Positions 45,201 to 51,999 of a stretch of 64,000 nt of DNA are shown in pieces (position 1 is the stretch's first letter; each line of letters opens with the position of its first letter). Under the pieces are notes generated by a model. That model did no database searches, was not told the origin of the DNA, and saw only the letters and a program-made list of their open reading frames with translations. The stretch lies in assembly GCF_036711975.1 (NCBI RefSeq), contig NC_091968.1, positions 22,568,001-22,632,000 of the forward strand, given 5' to 3'. This DNA is from Onthophagus taurus. Its lineage: Eukaryota; Arthropoda; Insecta; Coleoptera; Scarabaeidae. Both the position numbers and the translations under genes were made by a program.

Positions 45201-46142
45201 AAATCGTCGTTTCGATTTAAATCAAATAAAATTTTTTCTCAGTTATCGAGTTTTCAAGTTTTAACTCGGATAAAGTTTAAATCTGAGAGTAATTTCTAGT
45301 TGGGTTTATTCGAGGTTTCAAGATGGTGGTTCGAATCGCCCAAGGTGTACCAAACTTTAATAATGTGTTAACTAATTGCATTAAATTCTCTTCGGCATGA
45401 TTTCGTAACTTTACAACAACATATTGTGGAATTAATCAAGTTCTTATCAATCAAATACACGTTTTTATCAAGAAAATCATGTTTTGGTTAAAATTGTTTC
45501 GATTTTATGATGAACGTTGAAAGATAAAGTGTAAAGAGGGGGGTTTTAATGGGATTCGTTCGTAAGGGAACCTCGTTAAGACTTTGCTTAACGTGGACGG
45601 GCATTTAATTGGTGGGATTTGATACACTAGTTATGTAACAGAAAGTGCCCTCCATCGAAGGACACTTTAATTATAAAATTTTCATTCGAAAAAGGATAAA
45701 AAAAATTCTCTGGGTCAATTTAAACTGTATCAAAGTAGCGAGGAATAAATCATTTTTTAAAATAAGAATGAGAGAAAGTAATTTTCCTGCAGAAAATTGA
45801 AATTACTTCGAGAAAGATACGCATCTTAAGGCAGAAAGAAATATTCTCCCGGAAATGAACCCACTCAAAGATATATCGAACAAAATATGATAAAAATGAG
45901 ACGATATAAAAGGGGACGAGATATGCCTTTAATATAACACATTCCACGTGGACTCGAACCTCGTTTGATCATTTGATGAAATTAAATTCCTCGAGCGAAA
46001 TAAAATTTAAAAAAATTCAAAAAAAAAAAAGACTTACCGCTATTATTATTATTATTGATGCTGTTTAAAAGTGCTGCAGCACTCGTAAGTCTGGTCCTAC
46101 GCAGGATCCAGAACATTATCCTGCAACCTAACCGACACGACT
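21047..46142 (-). CDS. Two-finger C2H2 zinc-finger protein, four exons, 180 aa
   Basis: A four-exon model. Coding parts are 46116-46038, 31031-30810, 21337-21250 and 21200-21047, with boundaries GCG|gtaagt, gttacag|AA, ACG|gtacgt, tttag|AC, TGG|gtaagt and tttag|G. Phases 1/1, 1/1 and 2/2 all agree, and the joined frame is open from ATG to TAA. The product has an N-terminus [19 protein letters not shown] with an Asn run, then a long acidic linker ([20 protein letters not shown]). Two fingers follow: [19 protein letters not shown] with CX2C-X12-HX5H spacing, and [20 protein letters not shown]. The tail is acidic and ends ECERLL. The longer His-His spacing resembles fingers that bind RNA or proteins as well as DNA; the function is not known. 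I do not recognise an orthologue. Introns of 15.0 and 9.5 kb are full of repeats. Confidence 0.72.
21250..21337 (-). CDS. C2H2 gene, exon 3 (first finger)
   Basis: An 88-nt exon between tttttttttag and TGG|gtaagt. It encodes [20 protein letters not shown] then HKQKKRHF, a complete C2H2 finger with five residues between the histidines. The intron to exon 4 is only 49 bp. Confidence 0.82.
21370..21990. other. Single-copy, GC-richer intronic stretch
   Basis: Less AT-rich than its surroundings, with cgatt/tcgga-type words and no repeat copies in the window. A 139-codon open frame on the + strand (21390-21809) has no recognisable domain and does not look like a gene. Candidate regulatory DNA for the C2H2 gene on composition alone. 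Confidence 0.35.
22050..22450. repeat. Minisatellite (GCAGAAGACTA family), reverse orientation
   Basis: Short diverged units of roughly 25-30 bp of the type gcagaagactagatactgct. They are reverse complements of the tctagtcttctgcaaacagc units at 31.9-34.7 kb. Confidence 0.75.
22490..25490. repeat. Duplicated segment bracketing ACTTCCGG-family repeats
   Basis: The block gtaagtaaagcgggaatgca and what follows (caaattattacccaccat, then taatagttgtttaaattggc) occurs at about 22510-22790 and again at 25110-25440, in direct orientation. Between the two copies are minus-sense ACTTCCGG-family modules and a module marked by aacaaacaaaatggcgga near 24360 and 24651. The 69-codon frame at 25167 lies in the second copy and has no recognisable domain. 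Confidence 0.7.
25491..26480. repeat. Mixed intronic repeats including a PLE-like TTTCGGC...CATCTTCAG motif
   Basis: Includes cagggtgttttt near 25962, and the stretch 26040-26460 with tttcggcccttggccatctt. That stretch is shared with 41285-41590 and, in reverse, with 48850-49190. The rest is AT-rich without a gene. Confidence 0.55.
26480..28790. repeat. Dispersed ACTTCCGG-family repeat block (minus sense)
   Basis: Tracks the 22.85-25.1 kb block closely over most of its length: same module order, including aacaaacaaaatggcgga near 28020 and 28312. It is best read as a segmental duplication of about 2.3 kb. No genes. Confidence 0.8.
28860..29600 (-). pseudogene. Jockey/CR1-like LINE reverse transcriptase fragment
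   Basis: Minus-strand reading gives [20 protein letters not shown], the RT block matching GVPQGSxLGPLLFxxxINDI. After a stop comes [10 protein letters not shown], where the catalytic YADD is YADN. Further on are [20 protein letters not shown], then [12 protein letters not shown] and [22 protein letters not shown], the thumb/connection region of these LINEs. Frameshifts and a changed catalytic residue show it is dead. It is 5'-truncated, as LINE insertions usually are, and lies in an intron of the C2H2 gene. Confidence 0.85.
29630..30060. repeat. Minisatellite (GCAGAAGACTA family), reverse orientation
   Basis: A second block of the family at 22050-22450, with gcagaaaactatttactgct and aagactaaatactactagc units. 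Confidence 0.75.
30810..31031 (-). CDS. C2H2 gene, exon 2 (acidic linker)
   Basis: A 222-nt exon between gttacag and TTACG|gtacgt. It is open only in the frame dictated by its phase-1 ends. It encodes [18 protein letters not shown], then an Asp/Glu/Asn/Thr-rich stretch ending DFSDDSDY. The composition is clearly protein-like. Linkage to exon 3 is supported by phase: G plus AC makes the Asp codon preceding EALTCNVC. Confidence 0.78.
31240..31530. repeat. CTAG-palindrome family copy
   Basis: Contains ctagaactagaaatattc, then gttagttctagtagctag, and the hairpin cgggtttagccgaacgtctc / gacggttaaacccg, as in the array at 54.2-56.9 kb. Confidence 0.8.
31880..34700. repeat. Minisatellite with higher-order ~240-bp repeat (TCTAGTCTTCTGC family)
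   Basis: About 25-30-bp subunits (tagtcttctgcaaacagcat and variants) are organised into a higher-order unit of about 240-260 bp. The unit is marked by catctagtcatgttcc near 32307, 32555, 32793 and 33305, and by gcagcagtatgtaatctt near 32230, 32483, 32720 and others. The array runs nearly 3 kb and degenerates at its right end. Open frames within it are periodic by-products. Confidence 0.88.
34701..36600. other. Single-copy intronic DNA, no gene seen
   Basis: A mixed-composition stretch; 35200-36330 is less repetitive and contains GC-richer words around 36040-36110. No domain or exon with convincing splice sites was recognised. The short frames at 36170 and 36308 overlap on opposite strands and are unlikely to be real. 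Confidence 0.4.
36655..38090. repeat. Nested palindrome, ~1.4 kb
   Basis: Outer arms: ccacttccggtctaccggaa near 36658 pairs with ttccggtagaccggaagtgg ending near 38084, and pairing continues inward over about 290 bp (ggaatgctatagttttta with taaaaactatagcattcc). Inner pair: acagggtggtcaaaaattga near 36954 with tcaatttttaaccatcctgt ending near 37791. The inner element has its own long arms (gcgagaaaatcgaaaatttt with aaaattttcgactttctctt). It looks like a foldback element inserted inside another palindrome, or one element with layered inverted repeats. Small open frames in the arms mirror each other. Confidence 0.85.
38320..39770 (-). pseudogene. Penelope-like element fragment (RT end and GIY-YIG endonuclease)
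   Basis: On the minus strand from 39746 the frame reads [19 protein letters not shown], then [19 protein letters not shown], typical of the thumb region after the Penelope-type RT. After several stops, about 39215-39050 reads [20 protein letters not shown] then [19 protein letters not shown], a GIY-YIG nuclease core (IYxxxC...LYIGES...RRLKQH). [14 protein letters not shown] follows after another stop. Downstream is cgtttcgagcgtaatattcg with catcatcag, a motif commonly seen near such elements. Stops and frame breaks show it is inactive. A 189-bp MITE sits in its 3' part. Confidence 0.75.
38370..38558. mobile_element. 189-bp near-perfect palindromic MITE
   Basis: The ends are TACAGTCATGTTCAC and its reverse complement with one or two changes. 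Arms of about 75-80 bp pair almost throughout, including GTTGTGAGATCCGACATGCC. A short GC-rich loop (gtccgaacgcccacgagcca) is unlike its surroundings. TA at each end suggests Tc1/mariner-type TA insertion. It is embedded in the 3' part of the Penelope-like debris. Confidence 0.85.
39771..40319. other. AT-rich intronic DNA, nothing recognised
   Basis: No gene, repeat array or RNA seen. Confidence 0.4.
40320..40880 (+). pseudogene. RTE-like LINE, C-terminal fragment
   Basis: Reads [20 protein letters not shown] then [14 protein letters not shown], the conserved stretch after the RT palm of endonuclease-reverse transcriptase LINEs. After frameshifts come [20 protein letters not shown] and [20 protein letters not shown] with VPQDRKK, the usual C-terminal end. 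Multiple frame changes indicate a dead copy. Confidence 0.85.
40880..41600. repeat. Mixed intronic repeats
   Basis: 40890-41100 shares ggttgaacagaatttctga and atacctcgttgcctatagca with the degenerate repeats at 52.0-54.2 kb. 41105-41165 is a short CTAG-palindrome piece. 41285-41590 matches the PLE-like 3' block seen at 26040-26460. Confidence 0.65.
42390..42818. mobile_element. 429-bp foldback element, CAGGGTGAGTCAGAAAG ends
   Basis: Begins CAGGGTGAGTCAGAAAG and ends with its exact reverse complement. Pairing extends about 150 bp (aacctaacatctcttataca with tgtataagagatgttaggtt), and the inner cagggtgttgaaagttaaat also has its reverse partner. Flanks are TATA on both sides, as in the uninterrupted family sequence tctattatatgataac, so the insertion target is TA or TATA. 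No coding capacity. Confidence 0.88.
43070..43550. repeat. Foldback of ~180-bp arms around an AT-rich loop and tRNA half
   Basis: Left arm (gtcaacaattatcaattcgt, then ctctgtaaaagtgaattctc, to gtaagacaatattcagaaca at about 43240) is matched in reverse by the right arm, about 43370-43545. The loop is a run of TATAATAT followed by the tRNA-Tyr-like 3' half. To the left is a small tandem of tatccatggccg. Confidence 0.85.
43322..43360 (+). ncRNA. Processed tRNA-Tyr 3' half with CCA (not a functional tRNA)
   Basis: From 43322 the sequence matches the 3' part of a eukaryotic tRNA-Tyr: end of the anticodon arm (atcc), variable loop, an intact T arm (GCTGG-TTCAAAT-CCGGC), a seven-base acceptor strand TCGAAGG, discriminator A and then CCA at 43358-43360. 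The 5' half (CCTTCGA...) is absent; AT-rich sequence lies there instead. Nuclear tRNA genes do not encode CCA, so this stretch derives from a mature tRNA or tRNA half copied into DNA. Assignment to Tyr is from memory of the family sequence. Confidence 0.72.
44766..46037. other. Single-copy upstream region of the C2H2 gene intron
   Basis: Mixed-composition DNA with GC-richer patches (44800-45110, 45540-45660) and no repeat copies. No exon was recognised. The frame at 45750-45947 has no domain and poor support. Confidence 0.4.
46038..46116 (-). CDS. C2H2 gene, exon 1 (start codon exon)
   Basis: ATG at 46116-46114 opens a frame [19 protein letters not shown] followed by INNNNNS, reaching donor GCG|gtaagt in phase 1, which fits exon 2. 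This exon is joined to exon 2 by phase and position only. The hydrophobic/basic first residues are unusual for a nuclear zinc-finger protein, so the true start could be elsewhere. Confidence 0.55.
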
Positions 46143-46150
46143 GACTGGTG
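46117..46150 (-). promoter_or_regulatory. Candidate initiator for the C2H2 gene
   Basis: The minus strand has ccagTCAGTcgtgtcgg with the arthropod TCAGT initiator at 46144-46140, about 25 bases before the ATG. No TATA box is evident upstream. It would give a short 5' UTR. Confidence 0.45.
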
Positions 46151-46730
46151 GAAATCGTTTTTCGCGTCCGAAAATTTCCCCCCCCTCAAACTCGATTCTG
46201 ACGGCGACGAGAGGGGTGGTTTCCCAGCATAGACATCAGCCCCAACACGTTTAAGGTCTAGATATAGAGTCGAAACGTGAATATTGAACAGTTGCAAATG
46301 AGCTGGAACAATGTTAGTTAAATTTACCGAGCGAAACGATTTATTATCTATTAAATAGATCTTAATATCTCGCTAAATCTTTTTATTTTGGAATTTATCG
46401 ATGTTTCACAACCTTGGATGAAAATTGTTTTGAATGGAATTAATCTATTTGTGTGCTTTGAAGAGACCACAAAGTGTTGTGCATGAAAGTTTATGCAATA
46501 ACGATTCCTAGCAAAGTGAAACTCCAATCAGGAGAGAATCACCACAGGAGACCCGTGGATTTCAATAAATAAATAGTTATAAGACATTTATGCAACATCC
46601 GTTAAGTATCATTACATAGAGAAGTGAATAGAATATAATAAACCCGTGCGATGACAGCAAGAAACATCTCAACAACAAATTATTACCTTTGTTTTTCTAT
46701 CTATCTACTTTAATTTTTAATTATATTATT
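46143..46730. other. Upstream flank of the C2H2 gene
   Basis: Single-copy sequence; a C-run near 46180 and GC-richer promoter-like stretch 46100-46270. The minus-strand frame at 46097-46297 covers this promoter and is not supported as a gene. Confidence 0.4.
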
Positions 46731-46734
46731 ATAT

Positions 46735-49190
46735 TCGTAATCTCCATAAAATATCCTTTAAAATGAGTCCAAACTCGACATATTTAACTTTAATATTAAC
46801 GGAAATACAATCACTTCCGGACGTCAACGTCAAACGTCAACGTCAATTTTGACATATTTGTCATCTTCATTAAAAAACCTTTTCCGTCGACCGTGTATTT
46901 ATAAGATTTATAAATGTATACAAAATCATTCATTAATGACACCTATTAATAAACGATTTTCTATTAATAAACGATTTTAAGAAAGTCCGACCGAACTAAA
47001 TAATAGTCAATTTAATAAATATTCTCCAATGAAATTTGTAATACCGACCACTATATCTATTCGGTAAGACTACAAAAATAAATTATGACACATTAAAAGT
47101 GAGGTTATTTTGCCAGTGACAGAATTGGGAGATTTTTCAACGATGGATTTTCTCTATTTTGTTGAAAAGACGGTCAACGGAAAAATATTGTAACTAACTC
47201 GTATATTAAAATGCGATTAATTATCTCAATAATTAAAATATCTCGATAATTAATCGCCTTCATTAATAGACTTGTTGGTTAAATAACTATTAAAATGAGT
47301 CCAAAGATGACGCACTTATCTCAAAAAACAAAAAAGTTAGGTTAGAAGATGTCAAATATTCGCCATTTTGTTTGTTAAAAATTATAAAATTTCGATACCG
47401 ATTAGAGATAAATATATCTAATTTTTTGAAGAAACCAACAAAAAAAAATGTCAAATGTCAAAATCGAATATTTATTAATGAAAAATTATCTCTAATTTTC
47501 TTAATAAGAAGTAAAAATCCTTTAATTTGACACCAAACATGACACATTTAGGACAAAAAACAAAAAAGTTAGGTTAGAAAATGTCAAATATCCGCCATTT
47601 TGTTTGTTAAGAATTAAGATATCTCGATAACGAGTGGTTTAGAACTAAAAAAATTGTCAAATGTCAAAATGGAATATTTTTTAATGAATTACTTTAATTA
47701 TTTATTTATTTTTTTTATTATATTTTTGTTTTTGTGACAAATATAGACATTTTATAAAAATTAAGAATATGTCAAAATGACATTGACATTTCAAACTGAA
47801 AGTTCTTATATCTCGAGTAATATTGGAATTAAACATATCATGTTTGGATTCATTTTAAAGGATTTTTCACGACGATTACAAATATGTCAAAATTGACGTT
47901 GACATTCTTAACCGGAAGTTGACCATAACTTCATTAATATTGAAGATAAATATGTCGTGTTTGTACTCATTTTAAAGGATTTTTAATGAAGATTACAAAT
48001 AAGTCAAAATTGAAGTTAATATTTTAAACCTGCAGTTAATTATCATATCATAGACGACTTCATGGTATTCTTTCATGATGTATTCTTTATTAAAAAGCCT
48101 TTAAAATGAGTCCAAATATGATGCATTTATCTCAAAAAACCAAAAAGTTCGAACTTTCAACTTTTAATTTTGACATATTTGTCAACTTCATAAAAAATCC
48201 TTTAAAATGAGTCCAAACTCGATATATTTAACTTTAATATTAATAGAGATACAATAACTTCCGGTTTGAAACGTCAACGTCAATTGTGATATATTTGTCA
48301 TCTTCATTAAAATACCTTTAAAATGAGTCCAAAGATGACGCACTTATCTCAAAAAACAAAAAAGTTAGAATAAAAAACATTAAACCCGAAGTTAGCAACA
48401 ATGAAGATAGCAATTTAATTTTTAAATATTAATACCAACCTTAATTTTTTATTTTTTTTTTATTATATTTTTGTTTTTCTGACAAACATTAAGATATTTT
48501 ATAAAAATTAAGAATATGTCAAAATGACATTGACATTTCAAACCGGAAGTTGCTTATATTTCGAGTAATATTGGAATTAAACGTATCATGTTTGGACTCA
48601 TTTTAAAGGATTTTTCACGACGATTACAAATATGTCAAAATTGACGTTGACATTCCTAACCGGAAGTTGACCATAACTTCATTAATAATGAAGATAAATA
48701 TGTCGTGTTTGTACTCATTTTAAAGGATTTTTAATAAAGATTCCAAATATGTCAAAATTGAGGTTGACATTTTAAACCAGAAGTTAGTTATCATATAATA
48801 GAAGTTTTATAACTGAAGTTTTTTGGGTTGTTTCACATTGATTAAAAAAATTCGTTGATTTTTAAGCCACATGATGATTCTTGAATTTTTCCCAAGTTTC
48901 TTAATATTTCTTTTGTTAAAAAAGAGCGTTCTTAAATTTTAACCTATAAACTTGTAACACTTCGTCCTTAATTTCATTTTACAACTTTTTAAACTTTAAT
49001 TTTGTAAATTAGTAACTAATAATCTGATTTCGACTTTGATATGTGATCTTTTTTAGCAAAACAAAAAGAAATATTAAGAAACTCGTTTGTAAAATGGATA
49101 AGATCTATTTGTAGAGTCTCTGCCGAAACTGGTTAGACTTAAATTCTATATAAAATAAAAACCAGTTTAAAAGTACAAAATCAAAAAGTG
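46735..49190. repeat. Dispersed ACTTCCGG-family block (plus sense) and PLE-like 3' block
   Basis: Family modules as at 5.2-8.2 kb, including ttcgccattttgtttgtt near 47351 and 47592 (same module as 24.36 and 28.02 kb, opposite sense). 46890-47280 is an unrelated AT-rich insert. From 48850 to 49190 follows the reverse of the 26040-26460 block, ending in gccgaaactggttagactta. Confidence 0.78.
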
Positions 49191-49236
49191 AGAACAAGTC
49201 AGAACAATGTGAAAACATTGTGAAATGTTGTAATAA

Positions 49237-49452
49237 TTGGGTTGCCACTTGCCTTTGTTAAATATAATAGTAATTTATGTCTACAGGTCTCCAGGATCAG
49301 GAAATGTATCAGGAAATTTTAACCTATTTATAAATGTCCTAGAGGACAGCTCAAGAGAAATGTCTGCTTCTATTAAGCCTGACACTAAAATCGCACTCGT
49401 GAGTGATTTTAATGTTGATATTTTAGAGAAGAGCTATCAGAGAATCTCATGA
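49237..49452 (+). pseudogene. LINE endonuclease-domain fragment
   Basis: The frame reads NIIVIYVYRSPGSGN, a spacer, then KIALVSDFNVDILEKS. These match the YRSP-G and GDFN-D motifs of the apurinic-type endonuclease of Jockey/CR1 LINEs; the GDFN glycine is Ser here. It is isolated, on the opposite strand to the adjacent RT fragment, and belongs to a different insertion. Confidence 0.75.
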
Positions 49453-49489
49453 CATGTCCAATCCATCTTTATGAAGCGTTTTCTCTCTT

Positions 49490-50580
49490 TAGGATACCTT
49501 CAATCTCTGTGTTCGCCATTCCCCTCGCTCACATATTGGTCCGAATATTCTTCTTTAAAAACAAGACGCTTCTTTGTATCGCTAGCTGTTAAGCTCTATG
49601 TTTCTGATCCATATGTGGCAACCAGAGTTTTGTATATCCTGATTTTAGTTGTTCTGGAGATGATTCTAGACCTATTAGCAGCAAGTATTTTCGTTTGTAT
49701 ATCGGACTCAATTTGGTTCGTATTCTTCAGTTCGGCTCCCAGATATTCGAATTTTTCGATGTCGTGTCTACTGCGTTCTCGTTCCTTTGGTGACCTTGGT
49801 GGTTTAGGTATTTTGTTTTTTCTATGTTTACTTCTAGTCCCACCTGTTTGGCTCCTTTTGCAGCTCATTGTAAGAGTCCCTGAGTTGGTTTTCATTCCTA
49901 GAAATAATGACGATGTCATCCGCATAAGCAAGGATCATCTTGGACTTGTAGATAGTTGTGCCACTATCTTGTTAGTGCCGCTTGAAAAATGTGGCTGAAA
50001 TGACGTGACCTTGCCTTACCCCTCTACTCAATATGAACCCTCTGCCAAAACGTCCATAAGCAGAAACTCTTGCCTTAGTATTCTGTAGCATAGCTCTTGT
50101 CAATCTTGAGAGATGAAAAGATACGTTTCCTTGAAAAATCAAAATCCATAACCAGGGCGTGGTGTGCTCGTAACATTTTTCAAATGTTGCCTGATAACAA
50201 AAATCTGGTCTATCCTTGCCTTTCTAAAACCACACTGGTATTGTCCAATAATTTCTTCCGCGTAATGTGTTGGTTTTGACAGTAGGATATTTAAGAATAC
50301 CTTATAAGCAATATTCAGCAAAGGAATTCCCCTATAACTATTACATTCGAGTTAGTTTGTCTCCTTTTTTGTATATTGGGATGATGCTACCTGTTTCCCA
50401 TGTATCAGGAATGATCTCACTTTCCCAAATGTCTTCGATTATCTTGTGCAGCTCTTTTGCGACTTCTGCTCCTCCATTTTTAAAAATTTCGCTAGATATG
50501 TTGTCCATACCACATGCTTTAAAGTTTTTCATCCTCTGGATTGGTTCTTCTACGTCACGCGTCGTCGTGTGACCTTATGA
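49490..50580 (-). pseudogene. RTE-like LINE reverse transcriptase fragment
   Basis: Minus-strand pieces in order: ACGMDNISSEIFKNGGAEVA, then IIPDTWETGSIIPIYKKGDK, then LNIAYKVFLNIL, then GQYQCGFRKARIDQIFVIRQ. Later come MILAYADDIVIISRNENQLR with an intact catalytic YADD at 49926-49915, and KFEYLGAELKNTNQIESDIQ with YKTLVATYGSE. Pieces lie in different frames with small gaps, so the copy is broken even though its active-site motif survives. Confidence 0.88.
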
Positions 50581-51050
50581 CATAACCAAAAAAATTTCAT
50601 TTCCTTCAAATAACACTTTTTGACAATGACATTTAAAATTTAGGTTTTTACTCAGAATTGCCAACTTAAAATGTACTCTTACCTCGTATTTATAACGCTA
50701 AATTCCCACAAAAGAGAAAATTTTTATATTTAGCTTTTCTTAATTTGCTTCGTTTTGTACACAATTAATAATTTAAAGTGACAATTCGCTTTATCATGAG
50801 CTTAGCAACACATGTTTCATAATCTAACAATTACAGGAATCTATACATTAAAATAAATTATAATTGGAATTATTTAAAACAAATAATTAATTTTTATAAT
50901 AAAATAATTAAAAATATTAATTTGGATTATATTTGTAATTAATTAAAATGTTGAAATGAATTTTTTTAAATTAATAGTATTATTAAATTAACTTAAATTT
51001 CATAGATGGCGCTAGTCTAATAGGTTATTTTAAATGACATTTTGGTTTAA
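50581..51050. other. AT-rich intergenic DNA
   Basis: 50620-50700 resembles parts of the 243-bp satellite unit (cagaattgccaactta) and of 58.8 kb. Otherwise nothing is seen. It includes the 3' flank of the small gene at 51.1-51.4 kb. Confidence 0.45.
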
Positions 51051-51054
51051 ACGA

Positions 51055-51063
51055 TTTTATTAA
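51055..51063 (-). terminator. Poly(A) signal of the small secreted-peptide gene
   Basis: AATAAA on the minus strand in tttaataaaatcg, about 75 bases after the stop codon. Confidence 0.5.
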
Positions 51064-51133
51064 ATTCTACATATTCTACACAAAAAAGATAATATTCGTC
51101 GTCATAAATCAAGCCGTTTCTTTCAACATTTTT

Positions 51134-51443
51134 TTACCCCGTGCTAGCTTGAGTGGCTAAAATAATTCAATATAAAACCATTTTTAAATAATTATTGCAA
51201 AACTTACTAGTTGATGTACGATTTCCGTTGCAATTTCCTTTTCTTTCGTCACTTGGACGAACTCCTTTAGGAACGTTTAAAACGTTACCTAATTTGGAAG
51301 CGGTTTGCTCCATGCCTAGCCCTGAAGACTAAATACACATAAAAAATAGTGATCAATAATAAATGTTGATAAAAATTAATATTATTTACCATAAGAGCAA
51401 ACAAGATACAAACAACGATTGCAAAAATAAAATAAATTTTCAT
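51134..51443 (-). CDS. Small predicted secreted peptide, three exons, 65 aa
   Basis: Coding parts are 51443-51390, 51328-51208 and 51156-51134, with introns of 61 and 51 bp (ATG|gtaaat ... gtatttag and ACTA|gtaagt ... attattttag). Phases 0/0 and 1/1 agree and the frame stays open to TAA. Residues 1-18, MKIYFIFAIVVCILFALM, are a classic signal peptide. The remainder (SSGLGMEQTASKLGNVLN, then VPKGVRPSDERKGNCNGN and RTSTTTQASTG) is polar, Gly/Asn/Ser/Thr-rich with a single Cys, and has no recognised family. A TATA box, CAGT initiator and AATAAA signal sit in the right places. It could be an extracellular peptide or effector, but the function is unknown. Confidence 0.72.
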
Positions 51444-51469
51444 TTTGAAGTTTAACAACCACAATTTAC

Positions 51470-51502
51470 ATTATACTGCGGCTCTTTTTCAACGTATTTA
51501 TA
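51470..51502 (-). promoter_or_regulatory. TATA box and initiator of the small secreted-peptide gene
   Basis: On the minus strand TATAAATA lies at 51502-51495 and CAGTATAAT near 51479-51471, about 25 bases downstream. This is standard core-promoter spacing, giving a 5' UTR of about 30-35 nt before the ATG at 51443. Confidence 0.65.
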
Positions 51503-51734
51503 CTAAACATATATTTTTTTTATTGTAACCGGAAACTCTTTCAACAAAAAATGTTTTTCTACATTTAATTATTTATGATTCAAAAAGGGTATAAAAAATT
51601 GCATGTTTCATGAATATATAAAAAAATTTCTTTGTAAAGAAAATTAATAATACATGTATAAAAAAAAAATAGGAAAAATATTACAATATTATTTTATAAA
51701 TTAGTTATTGAATTTTGACATCTTTAAGAACTTT

Positions 51735-51985
51735 CTAGTTCTAGATCTAGTTCTAATTTTATTTGTTATTCGGCACTATGATTATTGTATATTCTTCATT
51801 GAACTAACACTAGAACTAGAATTAGCTATAACACTAGTGAAAGTGTTAGTTCTAGTTATTAAAACTAGCATTAGCACTGCAACCAACATTAAATCTAGAC
51901 CTAGAACTAGAAACATTCTGGTTTGGCCATCTTATGAGATATACGGCTAAACCCAAATGTTTCTAGTTTTAGTTCTTCAACCAGA
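51735..51985. repeat. CTAG-palindrome family copy
   Basis: Contains tagttctagatctagttct, the reverse unit ctagacctagaactagaaac, and the hairpin half gtttggccatcttatgagat / acggctaaacccaaatg. Confidence 0.8.
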
Positions 51986-51999
51986 AATCTGATAAAATT

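Larger units (their letters stand above)
31032..46037 (-). other. First intron of the C2H2 gene (15 kb)
   Basis: In + coordinates: CTAG-palindrome copy 31240-31530; minisatellite 31.88-34.7 kb; single-copy 34.7-36.6 kb; nested palindrome 36.65-38.1 kb; 189-bp MITE; Penelope-like fragment; LINE fragment near 40.3-40.9 kb; repeats 41.1-44.8 kb; single-copy 44.8-46.0 kb. Confidence 0.55.

Noticed and set aside
46097-46297. 66-codon minus-strand frame
   Set aside because: It runs across the candidate promoter and exon 1 of the C2H2 gene in a different frame. The +1 frame starting at 46116 fits the downstream exon phase instead.
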